From positions 1 through 60,765 of the forward strand of contig JARGXX010000069.1 of NCBI GenBank assembly GCA_030374765.1: a stretch of DNA of 60,765 nucleotides. Direction: 5' to 3'. Made by a program: the position numbers and the translations under genes. How positions within the stretch are numbered: position 1 is the stretch's first letter; every line of letters begins with the position of its first letter. The notes under the pieces were generated by a model, which saw only the letters and a list, made by a program, of their open reading frames with translations, did no database searches and was not told the origin of the DNA. Source of the stretch: Agarophyton chilense (lineage: Eukaryota; Rhodophyta; Florideophyceae; Gracilariales; Gracilariaceae). Positions 1 to 10,936 of the stretch are shown here, piece by piece.

Positions 1-240
1 CTAGTTCAGTGGTCAAAAAAGGACGAATTGAAATGACCGAAAAACCCGTGAATTTATCCAAATTTGGAGGTGTTAATTTCCGAAAATATTTTCATTCGTT
101 CATTAGTGCTAGTTTGTATGGGAAGGAAAACTAGCACATATCTGCAGTTTTTCTAGTTTTGATGGAGGTAAAACTAGCGTGAATCTTTCTGTCGCCGCAG
201 TTTAAAGGTAAAAGTAGAGAAGTGGTGCAGGAGCAGATTC
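1..240. repeat. CTAG-containing subterminal region of element 1
   Basis: Short motifs of the form aaCTAGc/gCTAGtt recur in both orientations at about 1, 110, 130, 157 and 173. The same motif recurs just inside the element ends at 18,385-18,410 and 37,455-37,600. Subterminal repeats of this kind are typical transposase-binding regions in CACTA-like and Plavaka-like elements. The rest of 1-496 has no supported gene. Confidence 0.4.
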
Positions 241-496
241 AATCTTTGTGCGCTCTAGATTGACAGATTAGTACAAACAACCGGTCCCAAAATGGACCTC
301 AAAATAGAAATTGAACATTTAGTACCATCCATATCAATCGCAATAGAATCGCAGCCCGACCTGGCAGACCTCACGTGCCTTGCATTCTATATTATTCTCC
401 ACCGCCCTCCCCTGTCACGTGCCCTGTGTGCGCCATACTCTCTCTCCGTCTACGCCCCCTACCAACTTCTTTCCCACCACCTCTCCTCCACCCACC

Positions 497-3400
497 ATGC
501 CTTCCTGCTGCTTCAACGGTTGCTCCTTCTTCGCCCGAGAAATCCCCGCCCTCCAGCGGCACCAGAGAAGGTGCCCTCATCGCCTCTCCGCCAACAAGCG
601 CTTCCTCTCCCCTGGCGGAAATGAACCCAACTTCCCCCCCCGCACAAAACGCCACAAGTCCACCTCACAACTCCCCCCTCATCCTCCTCCCTCACATCGC
701 CCTTCCGACAACGTCCCTCTCGCACACCATGACTCCTACCTCCAAGACCAGCTCTCTCTCTCCCTCCACACCCAGGACGCCATCCACGTCGCCACTGCCC
801 CTCTCGGTTCCCCCTCCTCTCTCGCTCTCTCCCCCCTCCCTCCTTCCACTCCCCCCTCGACAACCCCCACCTGGAGAAAATGGTCCTCTACATCTCCTCC
901 ATCGCCTCCAAGCTTGGACAACGAAAGGCTGACGAACTCATCACTCTCCTTAATGATCCCCACTTCTCCGAATCAACATTCCGGAACTCAGTCTCCTCCG
1001 CAAAGCAATGCCTCGAGCTCCAGGCAGACCTCTTCCACCAGAGAATCAGGTCCATTGGTTTCGCCCCCTCCACCATCTTCGATCCCCACAAACGCTTCTC
1101 CGCAACCCTCTTCCAGAAAGACGCAATCCATGTCCTCAAACAACAGCTCGCCCTCGCACACTTCAAGAACACCTTTTTCCACCCCATCTCCCAAACATCC
1201 GCCTCCGGCTCCCCCGCCTTCGCACACCCCATGGCAGCCACCCTCGGCTCAAAAGTCGTCCCCGCACTCAAGACCGCCATCATGCAGTCCACAAAAGATA
1301 ACATCGTCTGGCATCTCCCTCACTCCACCGGTATCGACTCCTTCATCGGCCTCGTCCAAATCTACTCCGACAAGTCCTCTACCTCTCTCAAATCTTCTTC
1401 CATCACCTCCTACCCCCTCCACATCACCCTTCTCAACTTCTCCGACTCCTTTCGCCGCAAATGCATCTCCGACAATCTCACACTCCTCGGCTATCTTCCC
1501 ACCTCCTTCACCCCAATCACTCCTTCTCCAGATGCAGATATCATCACTCATTCCTCCTCCATCCCCCGCCAAACAAAAATGGAACTCATACAGCAGACCA
1601 TCTCCTCCCTCCTTCAACCTCTCTTCTCTTCCGCCCTCCCCGGTTTCCCCTTCCGCGACGCAGACGGCGTTCTTCGTCAATGCCACCCCATCATCGCCAG
1701 CTACTGCGCAGACATTCCCGAGGCAAAGGATATTCTCGCCATCTCCCACGGCACCCGCCCCCAGCACCCCTGCCACAGATGCTCTGTCCCTCGCTCACAA
1801 CTCCACCAACACTCTCACGCCCATCCCCCTCGATCTCTTCCCCTCACCCTTGCAGCCCGCAACAAACACTTCTCCCTCCTCAAGGACTCCGAAGCAGCTC
1901 TCCTCGCCCGCAAGCCAAGAGTCTCGCGCAACTTCAAGGAACAAGCTCTCCAAGCACTCCACTCCCTCTCCCTCGCAAAATACCCCTCCCTCTTCGAGTC
2001 TTACCCCCTTTTCAACATCACCCCCCTCCTCACCCCATACAACATCTTCCCCTTCGAACCCCTCCACAACTTCCACCTCGGCGTTTCCAAACTCATCAAG
2101 CTCGCCGCCATCGAACGTCTCAGATCAGAACACCTCTTCACCACCATCAGCTCCACAAACTCCCGCCGTTCCTTCCACTCCGTCCGCACCTCCATCCTCA
2201 AGCACTCCAACTTCATCCTCACCGCCATCGAAAATCATTCCCCAGCTACCGGCCTCCACATCGACTTCTCTACTTCCGAAAGCGGGCAGTCCCTCAACGG
2301 CTTCTTCACAACTGACGGCGTCCGCGGCATGCTAGAAGCAAAAGACTACCGCGCCCTCGACATGGTCTTCCCCTTCATCGGCGCCTTCTTCGACCGCTGC
2401 TGTGACGAAGCCAATTCCGCTCCCATCACAACTGTCTTCTCCAAGTACACAGACCTCCTCCTCACCTCCATGTGCTACAACTCCGTCCCCGAATGGACCA
2501 CTTCTCGTCTTGCCAAACTCGCCTCCCAAATCCATTCCTTCAAGCACAGAGCTGTCGATGTTCTCGGTCCATACCATACCTCCAACCTTGGCACCCTCAA
2601 ATTCCACCTCCTCGATCACATCGTAGACGACATTCGACGCTTTGGGGGTCTCCACTTCAACGATGCAGGCATCTTCGAACAAGCCCATACCCTCTTCAAA
2701 GCACATTACTCCCGAACCTCCAAGCGCAGACCCACCGCGCACAACGAAACCATCCGTGCCATCGAACGCTCCGATGCCGTCAACAATTGGATTTCTCTCT
2801 CCGCTGATCCTTCCGTCACCTCATCCTCCCATGCCCCTCCTCCTCCCTTCCAAGCCCGCAAACCAGGTTTCGTCCGTGATGGCAAGCACACCTCCTTTTC
2901 CGATCTCATCACCGCTCACAAATTCCTTCGAGCAAACCCCCACTCAACAATCTCTTCCCTTCAGGACCTCTTCTCCCCAGACACTATCGCCATCATCTCA
3001 CAGATTGGAACCCTCGCACTCCCCTCCTTCGTCACACTCACACTCGAAACACTAGCTCTCAACCAGGACTCCCCCACTCTCCGCCAAACCCGTCTCACAT
3101 TCGTCAATTCCGCATACGTCGTCGGCGGCTTCACCCCAACCCTAGACGACTACATCGCCGATCGAAACGAGCTCGCCGTCAAAGATCCCCCTCTCCCACT
3201 CATTCAACGTATCTTCGCTGCTCCCTCCTTCGGTCCCTCTAAAACCCCAAAGTTCTCCCACATCCTCGTTGCCGGTTCCAGCTTCTCCAACCCCACTCCC
3301 ACCGCCTGGGTCTGCAAGCTCAACTCTCTTCTTCGCTTCACCACCCCTTCTTCCCCTTCCACTCATAACGAGTTCGCCTTCGTTCAGTTCCTCGAACTCG

Positions 3401-3759
3401 TTCCACCCCAGGATCAAGTCGATGTCTCTCTCAATTGCATCTGCCTCCGATGGGCAACAGACGACGAACAAAACCACACCGCCCACCCCCCTCCTATCTC
3501 AAACACTTCCAACTCCGACAACGTCTCCCCCTGGTTCGGCCTCGTACCATCCTCTTCCATTCTCGGCCCCGTTCATGTACTTCGCCAAAACTACCCCGCA
3601 CCCCCCTTCACCCCTCGATTGCACTGGCGCTTCCATCGATTTTACCTCAACAGATTCTACCGAGACCCAACTGCCAAGCCCTACTTCTCCAACACCACCA
3701 CTGGTGGCACAACACCACCACTGGGTGGCACCCATAATAATACCTCCCAAGGCACATGA
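497..3759 (+). CDS. Plavaka/KDZ-like transposase (element 1)
   Basis: Probable transposase of a fungal-Plavaka or KDZ-like family, acting in the nucleus on element ends. The start is chosen at 497 because it opens a C2H2-like zinc finger (CCFNGC then HQRRC). A serine/proline-rich stretch follows in the same frame to about 830. The main 959-codon frame runs from about 850. Comparison with the element 2 copy shows the protein crossing from one frame to the other in the C-rich run at 830-870, so there is one small frameshift or a tiny intron. In the main frame are HPCHRC (about residue 296), a FEPLHNFHLGVSKL core (about 393) and DIRRFGGLHFNDAGIFEQAH (about 583). These resemble conserved blocks of Plavaka transposases. 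It ends in TGA and faces the partner gene tail to tail. Confidence 0.6.
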
Positions 3760-3762
3760 TCC

Positions 3763-3768
3763 AATAAA
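3763..3768 (+). other. AATAAA polyadenylation-like signal after transposase
   Basis: AATAAA lies four bases after the transposase stop and before the convergent gene ends at 3,847, so it fits as the 3' end signal of the plus-strand transcript. Confidence 0.35.
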
Positions 3769-3846
3769 ATAGTCACCGCTGCTTTTCTTCCATAGCCGAC
3801 CCCCATCTTGCTCCACCTCCTTACCCCCTTATCCCCCCGTACCTTA

Positions 3847-6482
3847 TCACTCTCCCACTCCTTGCCTACTCCCCAACGCTAAGCGCTTGAACCGTGGTTC
3901 TTCTGGTCCACATGACGCTATATAGCAATCTAACACCGCTCCAAGTCTTCTCGTGAGATTCTCCATGAAAAACTCCTCCCTTATCGCCAGATAGATTTTC
4001 TCTCTCGACGGTATCCATAGCCCAACCGTCGCGATTCTCTCCTTATTCCCACTCACATCTCTACGATTCCCTCCACAGAATCCATCATTCTCAAACTCCT
4101 CAGCATACTCATCCTTCACCATGTTCCAGGCAACCCTCAATATGTCCTCAACAGCCAGTGGCAGAAACCTCCCAAACAGCGTCGAGAACAAAAGTTGCCT
4201 TTGGCCTCCCCGCCCAACGTCTCTATCCATCGTGGTCACCACACATCCAATCCATGCATCACCGTCCCATCCACATACTGCCTTTCTCCATTTCTGTGAC
4301 TCTCTACCGCGTAGCCCATAAACTCCTCCAACACTTTCAACGACACCTGATTTCGAAAATACATATCTGCCTCACCAAAGTCCTCCAAGTTCTCAGACAC
4401 CTTCGATCCAGAATAAGTAATATCTTCAATCGCACTCGTTCTCCACGCACACAGCTTACCTCTCCCATCCTCCCCCGACCCCATCAACTTCTCCTGCGCC
4501 TCCTCAATCTGCTTCTTCAACTCCGCCCAAAGCTCCGTCCCTTCAGTCACCTTAGCTCGTTTCGCGATCAAATCATATCCAAGCATGGAAAACAGCTTAT
4601 CACGCGCTGCTCGCTTCCGCACCCCAACCACATCGCTCAATGCTTGCTTCATCCTCTGTCTCAAGCACCGATCCGCACTTACATTTTCCACGCACTCCTC
4701 TCTCCTCCCCGCTTCCCTTATCGACTCCCATTTCTCTCCCATTAACTCAGTCTCTACCACGTGCTTCAACAACAAATGGCTCCCGCCCTCTGTCGACGGC
4801 GTATACGGTCTCATCTCATATGCAACCTCAATTGGACATCTCGGAACCATTTCCTTCTCTCCCACCACAAACATACTTTCCTCCCTACTCTCCCCAACCG
4901 CCTCACTTCTATTCTTCCAGCTTCGACCCACATTCTCGGTGTCGAAGCAAAGTTCCGATGCCTCCAGTTTTGCACAATGAAGAATCCTATCATACACACG
5001 ACGTGCAAATCCATAAAAGCATTCCTGCACTCCAATGTCATACTTTCGTCGCCGCGTCACGCCTCCCTCCCCCCTCCCTTCCCCAGCGATTCTACTTTTC
5101 AACGCCTCCCTCAAACTCTCAATCAGCACATTCTGCTGCTTCATTTCCTCCCTCGCCCGATCCAGCTCCGTTTGGGTCATTTTCAAACTCACCATCACAC
5201 TGTAGCTGTCTTCCTTCATACGTCCCATTTGTCCCTTCAACACATTCATCTTCTCAATTAGCATCGACCGCGGCAACAAACCTATGTCATCATCATTTGC
5301 TTCATCTTCCACTATACGGACGGCGTTCTCCACGACATTTAAATTCGCATTCTCCCCGTTATCATTATTCCTTGTGAATACAATGTTTCTCCTTACTCGC
5401 ATACCTTCCGGCGTCCTTCGCCTTGCGTTCACCTCAAACCCTTCAACTCCCAAACCCACCCCTCTCCTCGGTGGCAAACGCTCGACATCTTCTCCCTGAT
5501 GAGAAAGAACTGCTGCTCTTCCATCGCCTTTCTCCCCTGAACCACGTGTTCTCCCTCCAGCAAACCCCCTTCTCCCCCCCTCACTCACATGCACTTCTCT
5601 GCTTTCCCTTTCGTCTATCGCTCTTCTTCTTGTAACTCGAACACTTCCCATTCTTTCCCTTGCACGCTCTCTCCTTTCTTCTACGTGATCCAAGTTCACC
5701 CCCTCCCATCTTTCCGCCTGTTCCCCCGCGGTAACTCCAACACTCTCTCCTTCTGTTTTCTCTCGAACGACTCTTGCGCCCGCGATTAGACAACTACTGG
5801 GTCCACCTATTCTACCCTCCCCACCACGGCTACTCTCTATTCTCCCGTTCTGTATCTCATCATCACCATCCTCTTCCCTCATACCCGTAAACGATGCCCC
5901 TGCTTCTTCAACGCCTCTGAGGCGGGATCCACGTTCTCCGATCATTCTCTCTCCCTCCTTACGCCCCTTCGTCCTCTCATTCGGAGTCTCTTCACCTCCT
6001 TCAGGTGCAGAGCATGGATTTACCGGCTCCACATCAGCTGAAGACGTGAGTACAGCACTTAGAGTCCGCTCGGATGCATCCCCTCTCCTTGTCCTCCCTG
6101 GAGCTCTGCTCGCCCTCCCCCGCAATCCACTTCTAGGTACACGCGTGCGGTTGCTTCGCACGCCATCCCGTTTTCCATCGCCGCTCCGCACCATCTCTCC
6201 CGTAGGCGACGTGATTTGCTCCGTACGCGACGTGATTTGCTCCGCACTCTCCTCCGTCACCGTCTCCTTTGCGCGAACAGCCTTTCCTTTGCCCCCACTC
6301 GCCTCTCCTTCCCCACCATCTTGCCTTGATCTACCTCTCAGGCGCACGCCTCCCTTCTCTCCACTCGCGCCCTGGAGCCTACGCCCCTTGTCCCTTCCGC
6401 CCTCCGCATCCCCTCCATGCCGCCGTGATTTTGTACCGCGCCCGCTAGTGTTCTCGCTTCTCGATTTGCGCTTCGGAGCCAT
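3847..6482 (-). pseudogene. Element-encoded coiled-coil partner protein (element 1 copy)
   Basis: I do not recognise a named family. The ATG at 6,482 begins a long basic, disordered N-terminus rich in Arg, Gly and Glu. A predicted coiled coil follows around nt 5,250-5,080, then a conserved C-terminal half. That half (motifs RMKQALSD, VGVRKR, FMGY, QYVDG.VMH) is shared with the element 2 protein at 29,319-32,047. In both elements this gene converges on the transposase, so it is probably an element-encoded partner, perhaps a DNA-binding accessory factor. Compared with element 2, this copy loses about 20 residues and shifts frame near 4,240, after VMH. The remainder (4,242-3,847) continues in another frame to TGA. 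It is therefore probably broken. Confidence 0.55.
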
Positions 6483-6806
6483 GGTTGAAGAGAGAGAGAG
6501 CGATCGTGGTATGGTCTTCCACGCGTTGCAATGCGATGGATGGGAGAGAAGCTTCGAAACATTCTGCTTCCAAAAATATACCTCCACCCTTTTCGTGTTC
6601 TCAGAAAACCCCCAAACTTTTCAGATATTTTAAATATGCGCTCGAACGCACCAGATATTGGGAAAGTATTCTCCTTCGGTGTACATGACTTTCCTTTAGC
6701 ATATGTACTACGTCACGCTTTGACGTTATATGTAGCGACAAACATAGTAAAAGCCCACAATATCTGGTACACTACAATGAAGTAAAGTAACAAAAGCGAT
6801 GCACTT

Positions 6807-8795
6807 TTAATCGATTACTATGACTGGCGTGTTATTCATACTCCAGATATACTCTGTCCCATAATCCGCGAACAGCTCCTCTCCTATTTTTATATCTCGA
6901 ATTGCTTGCACAGAAAGCAATCTATAGTCTCTCAACTGAAATGGGGTCCGCCCCGTCCCCGGAGTTCTGATGACCCGAACATTTGCAGTTCGGCGTCTCA
7001 TTAACCCGTCTTCAACCGCATCCCTGTCCCTATCCCCTTCCACATACTTGGGGTCGTTAATTGTTCCCCCCAAGCAAAATGGAGCAGGGACAATCCACAC
7101 CGGAATAAGAGACACCCCACTAATTCTTCCTGGTAGCTTGTGAAACACTTCCCCTCGGACGCTTATCTCCATCGCGTACTGCCGAAAACGATCAGCAGTC
7201 GCTTTCAATAGCCCCCCTCCGTATGCCTTATGAACTTCCTTCCGTTTTGAAAGATCATGGTACACCAAAGTCCTGTAAAAGTAACAAACAGTCTCACCTT
7301 GTATCACCCGGCGTGTTGTGTACACACCAACTCCAGCATTCGGGTGCCTTATCGTCGACTTTGCAATCCGACAACCACATACTGTCGCCTCCACTGCCAG
7401 AATAGCATTCCAATCCAACAGTGACATCTTTCCTTGAAAACTTCTTGGCCACTCATACAGCGCCTGCCGTCGCCCAATCTCCGATATATTCTTATCCTGC
7501 CACATGGAGGAGAGAAAATCCACGATATGGGGTGGAAACATCTGATGCTCGGGAAATCCGGTAGGTGTTTTCCAGGACTTCGAACGCTTTATGACGACGT
7601 CCGGAAACAAGCATGTCACTCGAGTCACAGCGTTCCGAACATCTTGCGTTATATGAATGTCCGTCTCGTTGTTCCGCATGCATGACGCAAATTTCACTGT
7701 AGCGGCGTGCTTCGCATGAGCAAAGCACTGCGGATCTGGCTCACACCCTAGAAACTGACGGTGCTTTTCCAGTTCCATGCATGCCATGGCCGTTGAAAAT
7801 GTTCCGGCGAAGAGGTCCACCACTATGTCTCCCGGCTGAGAAAACCTGCTGATGAGCTCCTTCAGCAAAGCGCGTGACTTCTGTTCCGCCCGCACTTTCT
7901 GATACGTAACTGCTCCTTTGGCATTCTTCCTTCTCCATAGAAGTGTTTCACCATTCGACATGGGAGGCACTTGGTCAATCACGCTATGGTAACCCGGATA
8001 TCGCGATGGTACATAGCTGAAGTTCTCATAGTTCACCATGCCATGTTGTTCGGCGTAGGACAACCCGCTGCGAACTCCATGAATGGCGTACTCTGTTCCG
8101 GGAAACAGGGAGCACGAACTACGTCCGGGATTACGCATCGGATTGCCTTGAGAGCGAATGAAGTGCAGCTGGACCTTGTCCACGACAAACGACCTGCTCT
8201 TCTGTCCATTCTCATCCTTTGCACCAATTCGACCCAACACTTCTTTCCATTCGTTCACCTGCTCAATCGCGCAGAATATAACGAAATGCCCTCCCGGACG
8301 CAGAAGTTTAGAGATGAGCTTCGCCGTCTTCACCATGTCTTGCCGGTTAAGAACGTCGTACCAGCTGTTTTTCCTGTTCTTCTTCGCACGTATATTATAC
8401 GGCGGGTCCGTGAGAACCAACTGCACTTTCCCTATCGGAGAGACCCCATTGCTGCGCAATGTCTCGTCAATCTCCACCAGGTTCTCGAAAGTACAATTGT
8501 ACATTCGACAGTGCTTATCCATCTCCGACTCGCACTTTTGGAGAGACATTATATCATCCAGAGAGGTAAGGTCGTGAGGCGGCAGAATATCCACCGACTC
8601 AGATTCGACCGACCTTGGTCCAGCTGTGGAAGAATGCTGACCAACACCCATGTTCTCTTCCTCATTCCCGGTCCCACCCTCCACTCCCTCTCCACCCTCC
8701 ACAGCCGGAGCCTCCGAATCTTTCTCAGGGGGTACAACTTCTATTTCGTCTTCTTCCATAACCATAGTAGGTTCCGCCTTTGTTGCAGCCACCAC
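6807..8795 (-). CDS. DNA N6/N4-type (DPPY) methyltransferase fused to a SET domain
   Basis: Numbering is from 8,795. An acidic leader (1-75) precedes a beta-class amino-methyltransferase. DPPY is at 130-133 inside VLTDPPYNIR. An FxG-like SAM motif, DLFAGTFST, is at 327-335, followed by CEPDP at 351-355. The order of catalytic motif first and SAM motif second is that of beta-class adenine-N6 or cytosine-N4 DNA methyltransferases. A SET-like domain covers about 486-651, with GVGVYTTRRVI at its start and AIRDIKIGEELFADYG at its end, the usual SET C-terminal signature. The first ATG is at 8,765; the open frame starts right after the TAA that ends the upstream ORF, in the same frame. So this may be the C-terminal two thirds of one larger protein. 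A single protein that marks DNA and histones is the inferred role. Confidence 0.8.
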   Translation of the reverse strand: MVAATKAEPTMVMEEDEIEVVPPEKDSEAPAVEGGEGVEGGTGNEEENMGVGQHSSTAGPRSVESESVDILPPHDLTSLDDIMSLQKCESEMDKHCRMYNCTFENLVEIDETLRSNGVSPIGKVQLVLTDPPYNIRAKKNRKNSWYDVLNRQDMVKTAKLISKLLRPGGHFVIFCAIEQVNEWKEVLGRIGAKDENGQKSRSFVVDKVQLHFIRSQGNPMRNPGRSSCSLFPGTEYAIHGVRSGLSYAEQHGMVNYENFSYVPSRYPGYHSVIDQVPPMSNGETLLWRRKNAKGAVTYQKVRAEQKSRALLKELISRFSQPGDIVVDLFAGTFSTAMACMELEKHRQFLGCEPDPQCFAHAKHAATVKFASCMRNNETDIHITQDVRNAVTRVTCLFPDVVIKRSKSWKTPTGFPEHQMFPPHIVDFLSSMWQDKNISEIGRRQALYEWPRSFQGKMSLLDWNAILAVEATVCGCRIAKSTIRHPNAGVGVYTTRRVIQGETVCYFYRTLVYHDLSKRKEVHKAYGGGLLKATADRFRQYAMEISVRGEVFHKLPGRISGVSLIPVWIVPAPFCLGGTINDPKYVEGDRDRDAVEDGLMRRRTANVRVIRTPGTGRTPFQLRDYRLLSVQAIRDIKIGEELFADYGTEYIWSMNNTPVIVID

Positions 8796-9938
8796 TTACA
8801 CCTCCACACTCCCTCGCAGCTTTAGTGGCGATATGTATTCCGAGATGGTAGAGATAAGAGAGTTCGAGAAGCAGTCGAATCTCTCCGCAAACACTCCAGG
8901 CAAAGTGTATGTAAACGGCTTTAGAACGTCCCATCTTTCCGGAGCTGATATAGAGTTAAGCTGCTCATTCACCACCACTTTGTGCAGGTCAGCGAGAAAC
9001 TCTTTGGCCAACATACTAAGTGGAGTGTCAACGTACTCCGGCAGGTTCCACGCCCATGGGACGACATCCTCCTCCAATAAAGTACGGTTTCTACCAGGAA
9101 GGAGTCGTTGGACCATGTCCTTATGAGAGAACCCATCCCTTCTGTTTCCGATTGCCTGGAACTGCATATCAGAATATCGTAGATGGATAAAGGGCAAAAC
9201 CATGAATTCCACGCCAGGGAATCCAAAATACTGGGCGAAGCTGTCCCACGCGTTATTGACGAGCTGCACACCAAAGCCCACACGCTGAGCTACTGGTTTG
9301 TCATAAATCGCCACCTTCGAAAATGGCGTATCGTAGGTTCTGTCCCCCTTTCTTCGCTTACGGGAGACTCTTCTCTTCTCCATAGAGACCGACTGAATAC
9401 AAATGAGGAACAGCAACCTCTGGAACATTGTCGGGAAGTCGGTCGCGAATGGAGCCCGGCTTTTGCTCGCCTTCTTTCGGGTTGTATCCAGACCTTTGAA
9501 GAACTCTGTCAAAGTGACATTCTTCGGGATGCCCTTGAACTCCACCGCCTCGTACGCGTTCCAAACGTCCCTCACGCGCCTATCTGGGTCCCCATCCCTT
9601 ATATCCAGCAACCTCGCCGAGAAATAATTCTGACAGTTCGAGCCCCTCATTCCTACAACTCGGAGCTCATCTTCTGTGTAATTGGTGTGGTCGGGACCTA
9701 GGAGAGTATAAAAAAACTTCGCGGTCTCCGGTAGGATGTGGCGATTGGCAATTGCGAAATCGATGAATGCAGTGTGCCCCACTTTTCGCGGCTCATCTTC
9801 CTCCCGCCTCATTAATGCGTAACGATCACGCAAATCCAGACACGCCCTGATAACTTCATCCCCCGTACCAAACAGTTTACCCATTTCGAAGGTGTCGGCC
9901 GCAGGCGATGAAGAAGTTCTCTTGGGTTCTGTAGCCAT
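8796..9938 (-). CDS. Unknown 380-residue protein or N-terminal domain, in frame with the methyltransferase
   Basis: The ATG at 9,938 starts a 380-codon frame ending in TAA at 8,798-8,796. It is a soluble, mixed alpha/beta-looking protein with no motif I can name. It contains a short basic patch (KRRVSRKRRKG) that could be a nuclear localisation signal. The next codon after the stop continues directly into the methyltransferase-SET frame without a shift, so the two may have been one ORF of about 1,043 codons split by one nonsense change (CAA to TAA would suffice). A GTAAGT sequence sits across the stop, but I found no acceptor that keeps frame with it. It diverges from the ParB/dioxygenase block across the palindrome. 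Confidence 0.6.
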   Translation of the reverse strand: MATEPKRTSSSPAADTFEMGKLFGTGDEVIRACLDLRDRYALMRREEDEPRKVGHTAFIDFAIANRHILPETAKFFYTLLGPDHTNYTEDELRVVGMRGSNCQNYFSARLLDIRDGDPDRRVRDVWNAYEAVEFKGIPKNVTLTEFFKGLDTTRKKASKSRAPFATDFPTMFQRLLFLICIQSVSMEKRRVSRKRRKGDRTYDTPFSKVAIYDKPVAQRVGFGVQLVNNAWDSFAQYFGFPGVEFMVLPFIHLRYSDMQFQAIGNRRDGFSHKDMVQRLLPGRNRTLLEEDVVPWAWNLPEYVDTPLSMLAKEFLADLHKVVVNEQLNSISAPERWDVLKPFTYTLPGVFAERFDCFSNSLISTISEYISPLKLRGSVEV

Positions 9939-10104
9939 TTATGTACATGTTCAAACAACCTCACGGGCGGTCGTCACGAGAGCCTGAGCGAAAGAGAGCA
10001 GCGGGTGCGGGTGGGTGCGGGTGGGTACGGAAAGATTGTGAGTATGGTTGAGGAGCGCGCACGGAAGAACGGTTGTTGCGGAACGACTTCGCAGCTATCC
10101 TGGT

Positions 10105-10650
10105 TGCATTCTGTCGGCCGTCAGAGGTGCGCTCCGACTTCATCGGGGGTCCCGATGAAGTCCCCACGCACCTCTGTCGGCCGACGTAATACATATAATT
10201 TTGTAATTTTTAGGACGCCCAGGTGTACACGGTGCATTCTGTCGGCCGACAGTCGACCAACATCTCAGAAACGCATCATGCGTGATGTTATGGCGTATTT
10301 GTCGGCCGACAGGGGTGCCCTGCGACTTCATCGGTCCACCGATGAAGTCGAAGCACACCCCTGTCGGCCGACAATTCACCAACATGTTGTAGGGACACCA
10401 TTCGGGCCATTTGTGGGCCGCCAGGGGTGTGCTGCGACTTCAGTCGCAGGGCACCCCTGTCGGCCGACAAATACCCCATAACCTCACGCATGATGCGTTT
10501 CTGAGATGTCGGCCGACAGAGTGCACCGTGTACACCTGAGCGTTCCAAAAATTACAAAATTATATGTATTATGTCGGCCGACAGAGGTGCGCGGGGACTT
10601 CATCGGGACCCCCGATGAAGTCGGAGCGCACCTCTGTCGGCCGTCAGGAT
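10105..10650. repeat. ~540 bp nested palindrome with ten TGTCGGCCGACA-type motifs
   Basis: The left arm (10,112-10,373) and right arm (10,412-10,646) are reverse complements around a centre near 10,390, with a few small indels. The 12-bp palindrome TGTCGGCCGACA or a close variant occurs at 10,112, 10,175, 10,240, 10,300, 10,362, 10,412 (degenerate), 10,458, 10,507, 10,572 and 10,635. Segments between motif pairs are hairpins themselves, for example CTTCATCGG facing CCGATGAAG near 10,140 and 10,600. It lies exactly between the two divergent coding blocks (starts at 9,938 and 10,937). Possible roles are a divergent regulatory centre, a replication or binding site for the ParB-like protein, or a foldback insertion. 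Confidence 0.9.
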
Positions 10651-10739
10651 ATTTTTAATTTTTTAATATTATTTTCTTGTATCGCCTACCAAGCCAATAG
10701 GCGTGTTTGTGATGGAAAGAGACAAGGAGTTTCTTGAGT

Positions 10740-10789
10740 TTGAAACTAAGCGGACGTAGCTCAGGTTGAAACTAAGCGGACGTAGTTCA
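10740..10789 (+). repeat. Two 24-bp direct repeats upstream of the ParB-like gene
   Basis: The sequence TTGAAACTAAGCGGACGTAG followed by yTCA occurs at 10,740 and again at 10,766, a period of 26 bp. It lies 150-200 bp before the ATG at 10,937, so it may be a duplicated upstream regulatory site. Confidence 0.6.
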
Positions 10790-10936
10790 CGCTGATTGCA
10801 ACGAACTGCTCTCGGGAGTGTTCCGGATAGTCGCCACCAAAGGAGCTCGATCTAATACGTCTTAGTCTGTATACCATAAAAGGCTCAAAGCGCTCTGCGA
10901 CCATTTGCAACCTCGACCGACTACGATCCGATTCAA

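Noticed and set aside
380..2335. Full 651-codon Ser/Pro-rich ORF overlapping the transposase
   Set aside because: Only its first part (497 to about 830) carries the zinc finger; the rest is the shadow of the transposase frame in C-rich DNA.
8700..8800. An intron removing the TAA between the 380-codon ORF and the methyltransferase
   Set aside because: A GTAAGT is present across the stop, but none of the nearby AG acceptors keeps the frame with that donor.
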